Below are positions 14,023 through 20,770 of a DNA stretch of 64,000 nt, piece by piece. A program made the position numbers and the translations under genes. This DNA is from Asanoa iriomotensis (GTDB taxonomy: Bacteria > Actinomycetota > Actinomycetes > Mycobacteriales > Micromonosporaceae), in contig NZ_BONC01000025.1 of NCBI RefSeq assembly GCF_016862515.1, positions 1-64,000 of the forward strand, in the 5' to 3' direction. Numbering within the stretch: the first letter of the stretch is position 1; every line of letters begins with the position of its first letter. Below the pieces are notes generated by a model. The model had not been told where the DNA came from. It did not search any database and saw only the letters and a program-made list of their open reading frames with translations.

Positions 14023-14913
14023 TTACGCCACCACCTCCGACAGCGGGTCGAGATCTTCCGGACGGGGCCGGGCGGATGCCGGGCCGATTGTGGTCACATC
14101 CCGCTCGGCTTTGAGGATCTTGAGTAGGAGTGAGGCCCGTTCGTTGGATACGCCGTGCCCATCGTCGCGCATCACGTCCGCGAGGTTGTCCCGCGACAGC
14201 GTCCGGCCATCACTAGCAAGAGTCGCGCGGGCCGCCCGCGCCGCCGGCACGAGATGCGCCACGGTCCGGATAGCCAGCGGCGCCGCCGCCTGCTCGCCGG
14301 AGTCGCTCGCCGCGCGCTGTCCCGCCCCGCCCGGGGCGAGCGTGGTCGGCGCGGCGGGCCGGTCGGCCGGGCCGGTCACGGACGGCACGGGGACGTTCGT
14401 CCGCTCAGCGAGGACGGTCCCGGACGGTGCCGTGTCGTCTCGTCCCGTCTGGCGGACGGTCCCTGGGACGTCCGGGACGGTTGCGGACGTCCGCTGATCG
14501 TCCCGGCCGTCCGCCTGGTGACCATCGGTGTTGTGGTCGATCAGGCCGAAGAGGAGCTTGACCGAGACGAGCATGGACAGCGCGGGCCACCCGGCAAGTG
14601 CCTTGCCGATCGGGTCCGCGCCGCCTACGGCCACGTTCGCCGCCAGGCTGGCCAGGGTGCCGACGATGAGCGCGACCCACGGAATCACGCCGGTGGGCCG
14701 CCCGGCCCGGCGTTGTGCCACGAGATAGAGGCTGGCGACGATTTCCAGGCCGTCAACGCTGATCGGGAACGCGTACGACTTCCAGCCGAGTTGACCGTGG
14801 TGGGTCGCCAGTTCCCGCATATGCGCGAAGCTGATTGCCCCCGCGACGATGGCCAGCCCAGCGACGAACAACGCCGTCACTGTCAACAGGATCTTGTCGG
14901 TTGGGGTCTTCAT
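14023..14913 (-). CDS. DUF2637 membrane protein (SpdB-like)
   Basis: A 296-aa protein. The N-terminal 130 residues hold four hydrophobic helices (about 8-30, 45-62, 75-97, 104-125) with the DUF2637 pattern SFAHMRELATHHGQ and YAFPISVDGLE. A long polar Ala/Thr/Pro linker (130-210) follows, then a C-terminal helical domain (about 215-285) whose SRDNLADVMRDDGHGVSNERASLLLKIL looks like a helix-turn-helix. DUF2637 proteins occur in actinomycete conjugative elements as SpdB-type spread proteins for intramycelial plasmid transfer. Start ATG 14913 follows AGG (AGGTGACCCC), a site that overlaps the stop of a 17-codon leader ORF. Confidence 0.8.
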   Translation of the reverse strand: MKTPTDKILLTVTALFVAGLAIVAGAISFAHMRELATHHGQLGWKSYAFPISVDGLEIVASLYLVAQRRAGRPTGVIPWVALIVGTLASLAANVAVGGADPIGKALAGWPALSMLVSVKLLFGLIDHNTDGHQADGRDDQRTSATVPDVPGTVRQTGRDDTAPSGTVLAERTNVPVPSVTGPADRPAAPTTLAPGGAGQRAASDSGEQAAAPLAIRTVAHLVPAARAARATLASDGRTLSRDNLADVMRDDGHGVSNERASLLLKILKAERDVTTIGPASARPRPEDLDPLSEVVA

Positions 14914-14917
14914 GGGG

Positions 14918-14971
14918 TCACCTCCGTTGAGGGGTCGACTGGTACGAGTAGCTGTCGGGTGTGCTGTTCAT
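14918..14971 (-). CDS. possible 17-aa leader peptide ahead of the DUF2637 gene
   Basis: ATG 14971, preceded by AAAGGA, encodes MNSTPDSYSYQSTPQRR and stops with TGA inside the ribosome binding site of the DUF2637 gene, 4 nt before its ATG. This arrangement suits translational coupling. It could be chance; there is no homology support. Confidence 0.35.
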   Translation of the reverse strand: MNSTPDSYSYQSTPQRR

Positions 14972-15435
14972 GGGTGAAGTCCTTTGCTGGCAAGGGGTTC
15001 GGGATCGCGCTCACCGGGGGCACATGCGCCGGGAGCGGCTGGGAGGTTGACTGCGCGAGGCACGCGCAATCGGCCCCGGCCCGCGCGGCGGGTCAGGACG
15101 TCAAGGGGTCGGCAGCGACCGGCGCACGGTCGACGCCGGGCCGGTCAGAGTCCGCGTCGACCGCCCGTTAGCGCGCCGGAGAGGTCACGACGCGGGCGGT
15201 CCGGATGCTGACGCGGGAGGGTTTATGCGCCGCCCGGTACGTTGGACATGCGCCAGCGGGCCGGCGTTGGTGGTTGCCGGTCGCCGCGATACGGGCTGAC
15301 CGGGCGTCGCCTACCCGATCAAATCGGATAGATACAGGCGAAAATCTGTGGGTTATTTCCGGGATTCGGCTTGCCGGTCCTGGCCATGCATAGGGACTGG
15401 ACGGTGATCGGTTGTGTGTCCACAACCAGGCTTGA
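14972..15435. other. right end of the integrated element, non-coding
   Basis: No convincing gene. The stretch runs from the upstream region of the DUF2637 gene to the junction with the interrupted methyltransferase gene. It becomes AT-richer near 15300-15440 and ends with a perfect inverted repeat (15410-15427). Promoter signals for the DUF2637 gene are expected at its left end but none is clear. Confidence 0.5.
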
Positions 15436-15440
15436 TATGA
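15410..15440. other. putative attachment site / element right end
   Basis: A perfect inverted repeat GGTTGTG-TGTC-CACAACC (15410-15427) lies 8 bp before the point (about 15436) where a conserved methyltransferase reading frame begins abruptly. Inverted repeats flanking a crossover are typical of integrase-bound attachment sites. The partner site and the integrase must lie outside the window, so the exact crossover cannot be placed. Confidence 0.5.
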
Positions 15441-15918
15441 CCCGATGGTGCTGGTGCACGCCCGCGCGCTGCTGAGCAGCCACGCCGAGGGCAGCACCGA
15501 CTACCTCGACGCCGACCTGCGCGATCCCGAGGCGGTCATCGCGGGCGCGAAACGGACGCTCGACTTCGACCAGCCGATCGCGGTCATGCTGCTCGGCATC
15601 CTCAACTTCGTGCCTGACGACGAGGAGGCCGCCGCCCTGCTGCGGCACCTGGTCGACGCGCTCCCGTCGGGCAGCTACGTGGCGATCTCCCACCCGACCA
15701 CCGAGGTCAACGGCGAGGTCATGACCGAGGCGCTGCGCCTGTGGAACGAGGGCCCGGCGGCCAAGATGGTGCTGCGCAGCGCCGAGCAGGTGGCTCGGCT
15801 CTTCGGTGACCTCGAGATGATCGAGCCGGGCGTGGTCAGCTGCTCGCAGTGGCGGTCCGACCCGGGCGCGGCGGCAGACGAGGTTCCGCACTACGGCGGC
15901 GTCGGCCGCAAGCGCTGA
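15436..15918 (+). pseudogene. 5'-truncated SAM-dependent methyltransferase (DUF574/PF04672 type)
   Basis: The C-terminal 160 residues of an S-adenosylmethionine methyltransferase of the actinomycete DUF574 family, normally about 270 aa. The frame reads YDPMVLVHARALLSSHAEGS, then YLDADLRDPEAV, then the FDQPIAVMLLGILNFVPDD segment and ends GGVGRKR. In intact homologues (V/D)xDP-V-L-HARALL is internal, following the SAM-binding glycine motif; here the frame opens directly after a TGA at 15433-15435 and the whole SAM-binding N-terminus is absent. The codon for Met at 15445 could initiate a fragment, but it would be inactive. The simplest explanation is that the mobile element to the left inserted into this gene; the missing 5' half should lie beyond the other end of the element. 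Confidence 0.8.
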
Positions 15919-16515
15919 TCAGCCAGCCCACGGGCGGAGGGCGACGTCGGTCGCCTTCCGCACCGCCGCCTGCACGGCGGCCGGATCGTCCAACCGGTCC
16001 ATGTCACCCAGCAACACCTGCAACGCGGCGGTGACCGCGCCGACGAACGCCCCGGTGAGCGCCGCCGCGCCGACCTCGTCGAGCTGGTCCGGGAACGCGG
16101 CCGCGAGGTGCCGGGCGATCTCACCCTGCGCCTGCGTCTGAATCTGCAGCGCGCGACCGCGTACCGCCGGAATGTCCCTGATGAAGCGCAGCCGCAACGC
16201 GGCCAGCCGGCTGCCGAGGTCGTCGCTGTCGTCGCCGATCTTGTGGAGCGCGCGCAGCAGCACCTCGGTCGGCCCTTCACCTGGCTGCCGGTCGGCGATC
16301 GCCTCGACGGCCGCCCGCACCCGGGCGTCGCTCTCCGGGAACAGCACCTCCTCCTTGCTGGCGAAGTAGCTGAAGAACGTCCGGGTCCCGATCTCCGCCT
16401 CGGCCGCGATGTCGGCGATCGTCGTCTCGTCGTAGCCGTCCCGCTCGAAGAGGGCCGCGGCCGCCTCGACCAGCGCCTGACGGGTCCGGGCGCGCTTGCG
16501 ATCACGGAGCGACAT
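15919..16515 (-). CDS. TetR-family transcriptional regulator
   Basis: A 198-aa regulator. The N-terminal helix-turn-helix (residues about 8-55) reads KRARTRQALVEAAAALFERD, then TIADIAAEAEIGTRTFFSYF, a textbook TetR DNA-binding domain; the C-terminal ligand domain is helical and unassigned. I start at MSLRDRKRARTR (ATG 16515), the normal TetR beginning. It diverges from an FAD monooxygenase gene across 76 bp containing two N-N-GCA-N5-TGC-N-N inverted repeats, so it probably represses both itself and the monooxygenase. Confidence 0.9.
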   Translation of the reverse strand: MSLRDRKRARTRQALVEAAAALFERDGYDETTIADIAAEAEIGTRTFFSYFASKEEVLFPESDARVRAAVEAIADRQPGEGPTEVLLRALHKIGDDSDDLGSRLAALRLRFIRDIPAVRGRALQIQTQAQGEIARHLAAAFPDQLDEVGAAALTGAFVGAVTAALQVLLGDMDRLDDPAAVQAAVRKATDVALRPWAG

Positions 16516-16527
16516 GGCGTGGATCTT

Positions 16528-16577
16528 ATCGCACCAACTGCGATCCAGCACTCGTTGCAATTCTGCATCGAGTGCAG
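16528..16577. promoter_or_regulatory. putative TetR operators in divergent promoter
   Basis: Two inverted repeats with the same geometry: ATCGCA-CCAAC-TGCGAT (16528-16544) and CTGCA-TCGAG-TGCAG (16563-16577). An overlapping longer pair GCACTCG / CGAGTGC spans 16549-16575. All lie between the TetR and monooxygenase start codons. Confidence 0.55.
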
Positions 16578-16591
16578 CTATCGTCGACAAC

Positions 16592-17680
16592 ATGACCTCA
16601 GTGCTGATCTCCGGTGCCGGCGTCGCCGGTCCCACGCTCGCCTACTGGCTGGCCCGGCACGGCTTCGCCGTCACGGTCGTGGAACGCGGTGCGGGCCCGC
16701 GGTCCAGCGGCAACCCGGTCGACGTCCGCGGCCCGGCCTGGAGCGTCGCCAACCGGATGGGCATCGTCCCGCGGCTGCGCGCGGTGGCGACCCACGCCAC
16801 CGCCATGCGACTGGTCGACGGCAACGGCCGGTCCCTGGCCCGCATCCCGATGCCCGCCACCCGTGGTGACGAGGTCGAGCTGCCGCGGGGCGACCTGGCT
16901 GCCGTGCTCCTCGACGCGGTCCGCGACGACGCCGAGCTCGTCTGGGACGACACGATCACCGCTTTGGCCCATGACGCAGGAGGCGTCGACGTCACCTTCG
17001 AGCGCGCGGCGCCCCGTCGGTTCGACTTCGTGGTCGGCGCCGACGGTCTACATTCGACAACTCGGCGGCTGGCGTTCGGCCCGGAAAGCGAGTTCGTCAG
17101 CCACCTCGGGCTCTACGTGGCGACCGTGCCGCTCGGCTCCGACGAGGGCACGGATGTGTTGCTGCACAACACTCCTGGCCGCCTCGTGTCCATCCACCCG
17201 GCGCGCGGCGCGGCACTGGCCGCGTTCATCTTCCGCTCCGCGCCCGTGCCCGGCTTCGACCATCGAAACCAGACCCAACACAAACAGATCGTCACCATGG
17301 CGTACGCGGACGCGGGCTGGCGCGTGCCCGAGTTGCTCGACCGGCTGGCGGCCGCCGAGGACCTGTACTTCGACGCGGTCAGCGCGGTGCGGCTCGCTTC
17401 GTGGTCCGCGGGCCGAATCGCCCTGCTCGGCGACGCCGCGTCCTGCGTCTCGCTGTTCGGCGACGGCTCGACGCTGGCGATGGCCGGCGCGGAGACGCTG
17501 GCGGCCGCGCTGGCCGCGGACCCGGCGACGGGCTTCGCCCGCTACGAGGCGGCCCACCGCCGCCTGGTCGACCCCAAACGACGCCGGGTCGGCCGCGCCG
17601 CCGGAATGCTGGTCCCAAGGACCCACCTGGGCCTGCGCGTGCGCGACCTGGCGGCCCGCGGTGTCGCGGCATTCCGCTGA
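16592..17680 (+). CDS. FAD-dependent monooxygenase (PHBH-like)
   Basis: A 362-aa class A flavoprotein monooxygenase. The Rossmann FAD motif is at residues 4-35 (VLISGAGVAGPTLAYWLARH, then VTVVERG), the second FAD/NADPH motif reads DFVVGADGLHSTTRR near 145, and the FAD ribityl motif is GRIALLGDAASCVSLFGDGSTLAMAGAETLA near 275. The WSVANRMGI region suits aromatic hydroxylases or TetX-like enzymes; the substrate cannot be told. The ATG at 16592 gives the motif directly at the N-terminus. Divergent TetR and paired operators suggest substrate-induced expression, as in antibiotic or aromatic detoxification. Confidence 0.85.
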   Translation: MTSVLISGAGVAGPTLAYWLARHGFAVTVVERGAGPRSSGNPVDVRGPAWSVANRMGIVPRLRAVATHATAMRLVDGNGRSLARIPMPATRGDEVELPRGDLAAVLLDAVRDDAELVWDDTITALAHDAGGVDVTFERAAPRRFDFVVGADGLHSTTRRLAFGPESEFVSHLGLYVATVPLGSDEGTDVLLHNTPGRLVSIHPARGAALAAFIFRSAPVPGFDHRNQTQHKQIVTMAYADAGWRVPELLDRLAAAEDLYFDAVSAVRLASWSAGRIALLGDAASCVSLFGDGSTLAMAGAETLAAALAADPATGFARYEAAHRRLVDPKRRRVGRAAGMLVPRTHLGLRVRDLAARGVAAFR

Positions 17681-17754
17681 CACCCACGCCCGGGAGATCG
17701 ACATAACAGGTGATCTGCCGGTGCGCCGGGCGGGCGCCGACGTACCGTGAAAGC

Positions 17755-18720
17755 GTGCTCGCCAACGACGTACTCACCAGCGCCGACCTCGCCGAACTTC
17801 GCCGCTCCGCGCTCGGGACGGCAGATCCGCTCGGTGTCGCCGCTGACCTGGCCGAAGCCGTCGACGAAGGCCGGCTGGCCAATCCCGAGGACGCCGGCGA
17901 CGCGCTGAGCCTCGCCGCCGAGATCGCCGAGGTGCGGTCCCGGCTGGGTGCCGCCCTCCAGTACGCGGACCGGGCCGTGGCCGCCTTCCCCGAGGAGGAC
18001 ACCCCGGGCTCGGGCTTCGCCCGGGCGCTGCGGGCACGGATCCTGTTCCGGCTCGGCCGCGACGACGAGGCGCTCGAGGTGGTCACCGCGCTGCGGCCCA
18101 TGCTCACCGAGCAGGCGGACGCGGCCGCCTATGTCAGCGCCGCGCTGGCCGCCGGCCGGCGGGACGCGACCGCCGAGGAGTGGCTGAGCGAGGCCGTCGA
18201 CGGCATGCTCGAGGCCCGCGGCGAGGCGCCGGAGGAGGTCGGCCCGCCCGAGGCACCCGGCGTGCTGTTCTTCCTGCTCCAGCAGCGGCACCGGGTGCGC
18301 CGCGACCTGAACCTGCCGCACGACCGCCAGGACGACCTCGCGGACCGGCTCGAGACACAGCTCAACCGAGGCGCCCAACAGCCGCCGGCGGACGAGGCGG
18401 ACCTGCTCTTCTTCCCGCAGGCGGAGTTCGACCAGGTGCGCCCGGACGCCGACTGGGACGCGCATCGGGCCAGGCTGGAGAAGGCGCTCGTCCGCTTGGC
18501 CGACGGCGGCGCCACGGGGCTGAGCGTCCTGCGCGGCACCGCGGCCGGGCTGACCGCCAACGGAGACCCGAGCGACGCCGCCGTCCGCGCCCGCTACGCG
18601 CGACAGCTCACGGACCTGCCCGACACCCACATCGCCTGGCCACCGGAACGCAACGCCACGTGCTGGTGCGGCTCGGGCCTGAAATACAAGAAGTGCTGCC
18701 TCCCCCGCTCGCGCAGCTAA
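17755..18720 (+). CDS. SEC-C zinc-knuckle protein with helical repeats
   Basis: A 321-aa protein ending in a SEC-C motif, CWCGSGLKYKKCC, the C-terminal zinc-binding knuckle also found on SecA and many bacterial proteins. The preceding part is Ala/Glu-rich and helical, with repeated pieces like AAQYADRAVAAFPEED and RARILFRLGRDDEALEVV that look like tetratricopeptide-type helices (residues about 60-130). GTG 17755 is chosen as start; an in-frame ATG 15 codons upstream is possible. The function is unknown; SEC-C with TPR-like helices suggests a protein-binding adapter. It is convergent with the next gene, whose stop is immediately adjacent. Confidence 0.75.
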   Translation: MLANDVLTSADLAELRRSALGTADPLGVAADLAEAVDEGRLANPEDAGDALSLAAEIAEVRSRLGAALQYADRAVAAFPEEDTPGSGFARALRARILFRLGRDDEALEVVTALRPMLTEQADAAAYVSAALAAGRRDATAEEWLSEAVDGMLEARGEAPEEVGPPEAPGVLFFLLQQRHRVRRDLNLPHDRQDDLADRLETQLNRGAQQPPADEADLLFFPQAEFDQVRPDADWDAHRARLEKALVRLADGGATGLSVLRGTAAGLTANGDPSDAAVRARYARQLTDLPDTHIAWPPERNATCWCGSGLKYKKCCLPRSRS

Positions 18721-20697
18721 CTAGGCCAGCGTCAGGGTGAGGGTCGCCGCGTAGTCGCCGGGTGCCGCCGTGTCCGGCACGTCGAGCCGCAGGTCCGCAC
18801 CGCAGACGAAGGTGCCGGCGCTGCCCGCCGGCGGGGCCGAACAGAGCGTTACGCCGTCGGCGAGGCCGCCCACCACCGTGCCTGGGACGACCGGGAACCC
18901 GGGCAGCACCGCGCCGGACCCGCTCACCTTGCTCGCCGACGGCGTCCAGCCCAACTGAGCGCCCGGAATCGTCGCCACCCCGTTCGTGAAGTCCTCGACC
19001 TGGGCGGTCAGGTCCCATCCTCCGTTGGTGCCGCGCAGGTCGACGACGGTCGCCGCCGGCAGCGGGCCCGCTGCCGAGCCGCCGACGACGCCACCGCCCA
19101 GGTTCGCCGTCGGCGACGCGACCGCGAGCGAGAAAGCACCAGGCGCCACCTCGGCACTGATCTCGACCTGTCGACCGTCCCCGGGCGTACCGCCGACGGT
19201 GATCCGCACCGGAAGGGAGACCGACGAGGCGTACAGGCTCGGGTCGGTGGGGTCGAAGCGAGCGGTCAGCTCGTAGCTTCCAGGCGGCAGGGTGTGCGTG
19301 GTCAACTGGGCGAGGGTGCCGCCGATCGCCTCGACGGACCCGACGGCTGTCGCGTCCGGCCCGCGCAGGAAGGCGACCGTGCCGGTCACGCCGAACGGAC
19401 GCACGGACGCCGTCAGCGTCAGCGGGTCGCCGGGGTTGATCTGGGTGGCGCTCACGGTCAAGTCGATCCCCGAGGCGATCGTGCTGCCGGCGCACTGCTG
19501 GCCAGAGGCACGGTTGTCACACTCCGCGGGCTGTGGCGCGGTCTCCAGGAGCGTGTTCGTGCCGTCCGGCGCGAACGTCGGGTTGGCGCAGCCAGCGATC
19601 GGATCCGCCGGCACCTCGGCGCCGGGGATGCGACGGATCTGGTCGAACGCGGTCCGGACCAGGTTGATCGGCAGCGGCGCGTAGCCGAGCACATCGGCCG
19701 ACTGCTGACCCTCACACACCGCGTAGGAGGCCGATTCGGCGAGCGTGTATCCCTTGTCGATGTCGAGGCCCCGCTCGATCGCGGTGGGTGCGACCAGATA
19801 GGAGTACCCGGAGAGCGGGTAGGCCCGTGGGTCGGGGTTGGTGAAGACCCGATCCAGCGTGGCGGGGTCGGCGGGGTTGTCGACGACCTCGGCGGCGCTC
19901 AGCGCGACCGCCACCGCGTTGGCCGTGGGTGAGACGTAGTAGCCGGCCTCGTTGAGGACCTTGGCGACCGGCAGCCGAGCACCGATGGCGTACGCGTTCT
20001 CGACGTAGGTGATCGCACCGTCGGCCGAGGCCTGCTGGACGTAGCCGGTGACGCCGAGCGAACCCTGCTGCAACACGTGGCCGTTCGCGGGAAAGAGCGG
20101 CGTCGCACCGCACGGCGGCGTGCCGCAATAGGCGTTCCACTCGTCCGGATACCGCGTGCTCATCCAGCGGGTGAGCTGCAGGGTGGTGCCGGCGCTGTCC
20201 TGCCGGACGACGGAGAGGATGTTCTTGGCCGGCAGCACGATGCCCGGGTTGTCCGCCTTGATCAGCGGGTCGTCCCAGCGCGTGATGCTTCGGGTGAATA
20301 TCTTGAAGATGACGTCGCCCGACAGGCGGAGGTTCGTGATCTGCCTACCATCGGCCCGCAGGTTGTAGGCGAAGGCGAGACCGCCCGCGGCCAAGGGCAG
20401 GTAGGTGAACTGCCGCACCGGCGGTGGGTCGCCATCGAGTCCATAAGGGACCTCGGTGACGGCGAAGTCGACGGTCCCCATGGTGAACTGCTGCCGGCCG
20501 TCGGCCGATCCGGTCGGGTTGTAGTTGAGGTAGATCTGGCGCTGCACCAGCTCCCGCCGCCATTTGTCGATCAGGTTGGCGGTCCACGTCGAACCGGCGC
20601 CGTTGATTGGCACCCGTCGCGGTGCCGCGTGTGCCGGTGAGGGCAGCACGACGAGTCCAACCAGCAACACCAACAGGGCGACAATCGATCTCCGCAC
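18721..20697 (-). CDS. secreted PstS-like phosphate-binding protein with Ig-like region
   Basis: A 658-aa secreted protein. Residues 1-24 are a signal peptide (ALLVLLVGLVVLPSPAHA). Residues about 28-380 resemble the PstS phosphate-binding fold: INGAGSTWTANLIDKW, SADGRQQFTMGTVDFAVTE, LRLSGDVIFKIFTRSITRWDD and SVVRQDSAGTT all correspond to PstS landmarks. Residues about 405-500 look like a bacterial Ig-like repeat (LTVSATQINPGDPLTLTASV), and 510-658 form a beta-rich Thr/Gly/Val domain. There is no lipobox, sortase motif or C-terminal helix, so it should be released or loosely wall-bound. It is not in a pstSCAB operon, so scavenging or adhesion is as likely as transport. Confidence 0.75.
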   Translation of the reverse strand: MRRSIVALLVLLVGLVVLPSPAHAAPRRVPINGAGSTWTANLIDKWRRELVQRQIYLNYNPTGSADGRQQFTMGTVDFAVTEVPYGLDGDPPPVRQFTYLPLAAGGLAFAYNLRADGRQITNLRLSGDVIFKIFTRSITRWDDPLIKADNPGIVLPAKNILSVVRQDSAGTTLQLTRWMSTRYPDEWNAYCGTPPCGATPLFPANGHVLQQGSLGVTGYVQQASADGAITYVENAYAIGARLPVAKVLNEAGYYVSPTANAVAVALSAAEVVDNPADPATLDRVFTNPDPRAYPLSGYSYLVAPTAIERGLDIDKGYTLAESASYAVCEGQQSADVLGYAPLPINLVRTAFDQIRRIPGAEVPADPIAGCANPTFAPDGTNTLLETAPQPAECDNRASGQQCAGSTIASGIDLTVSATQINPGDPLTLTASVRPFGVTGTVAFLRGPDATAVGSVEAIGGTLAQLTTHTLPPGSYELTARFDPTDPSLYASSVSLPVRITVGGTPGDGRQVEISAEVAPGAFSLAVASPTANLGGGVVGGSAAGPLPAATVVDLRGTNGGWDLTAQVEDFTNGVATIPGAQLGWTPSASKVSGSGAVLPGFPVVPGTVVGGLADGVTLCSAPPAGSAGTFVCGADLRLDVPDTAAPGDYAATLTLTLA

Positions 20698-20770
20698 CCG
20701 CGAAGGGTGCCGGCAACCGGTGAGTTCGGTCCGAGGCCGATGTGTACGCCGGACACGCGCACCGTGAACG

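Noticed and set aside
15205-15393. 62-codon plus-strand frame near the element end
   Set aside because: No ribosome site or conserved feature; likely non-coding.
1-15435. Integrase, excisionase, FtsK/TraB or replication initiator in the element
   Set aside because: Looked for and not found; none of the frames shows tyrosine or serine recombinase, RepSA or FtsK motifs.
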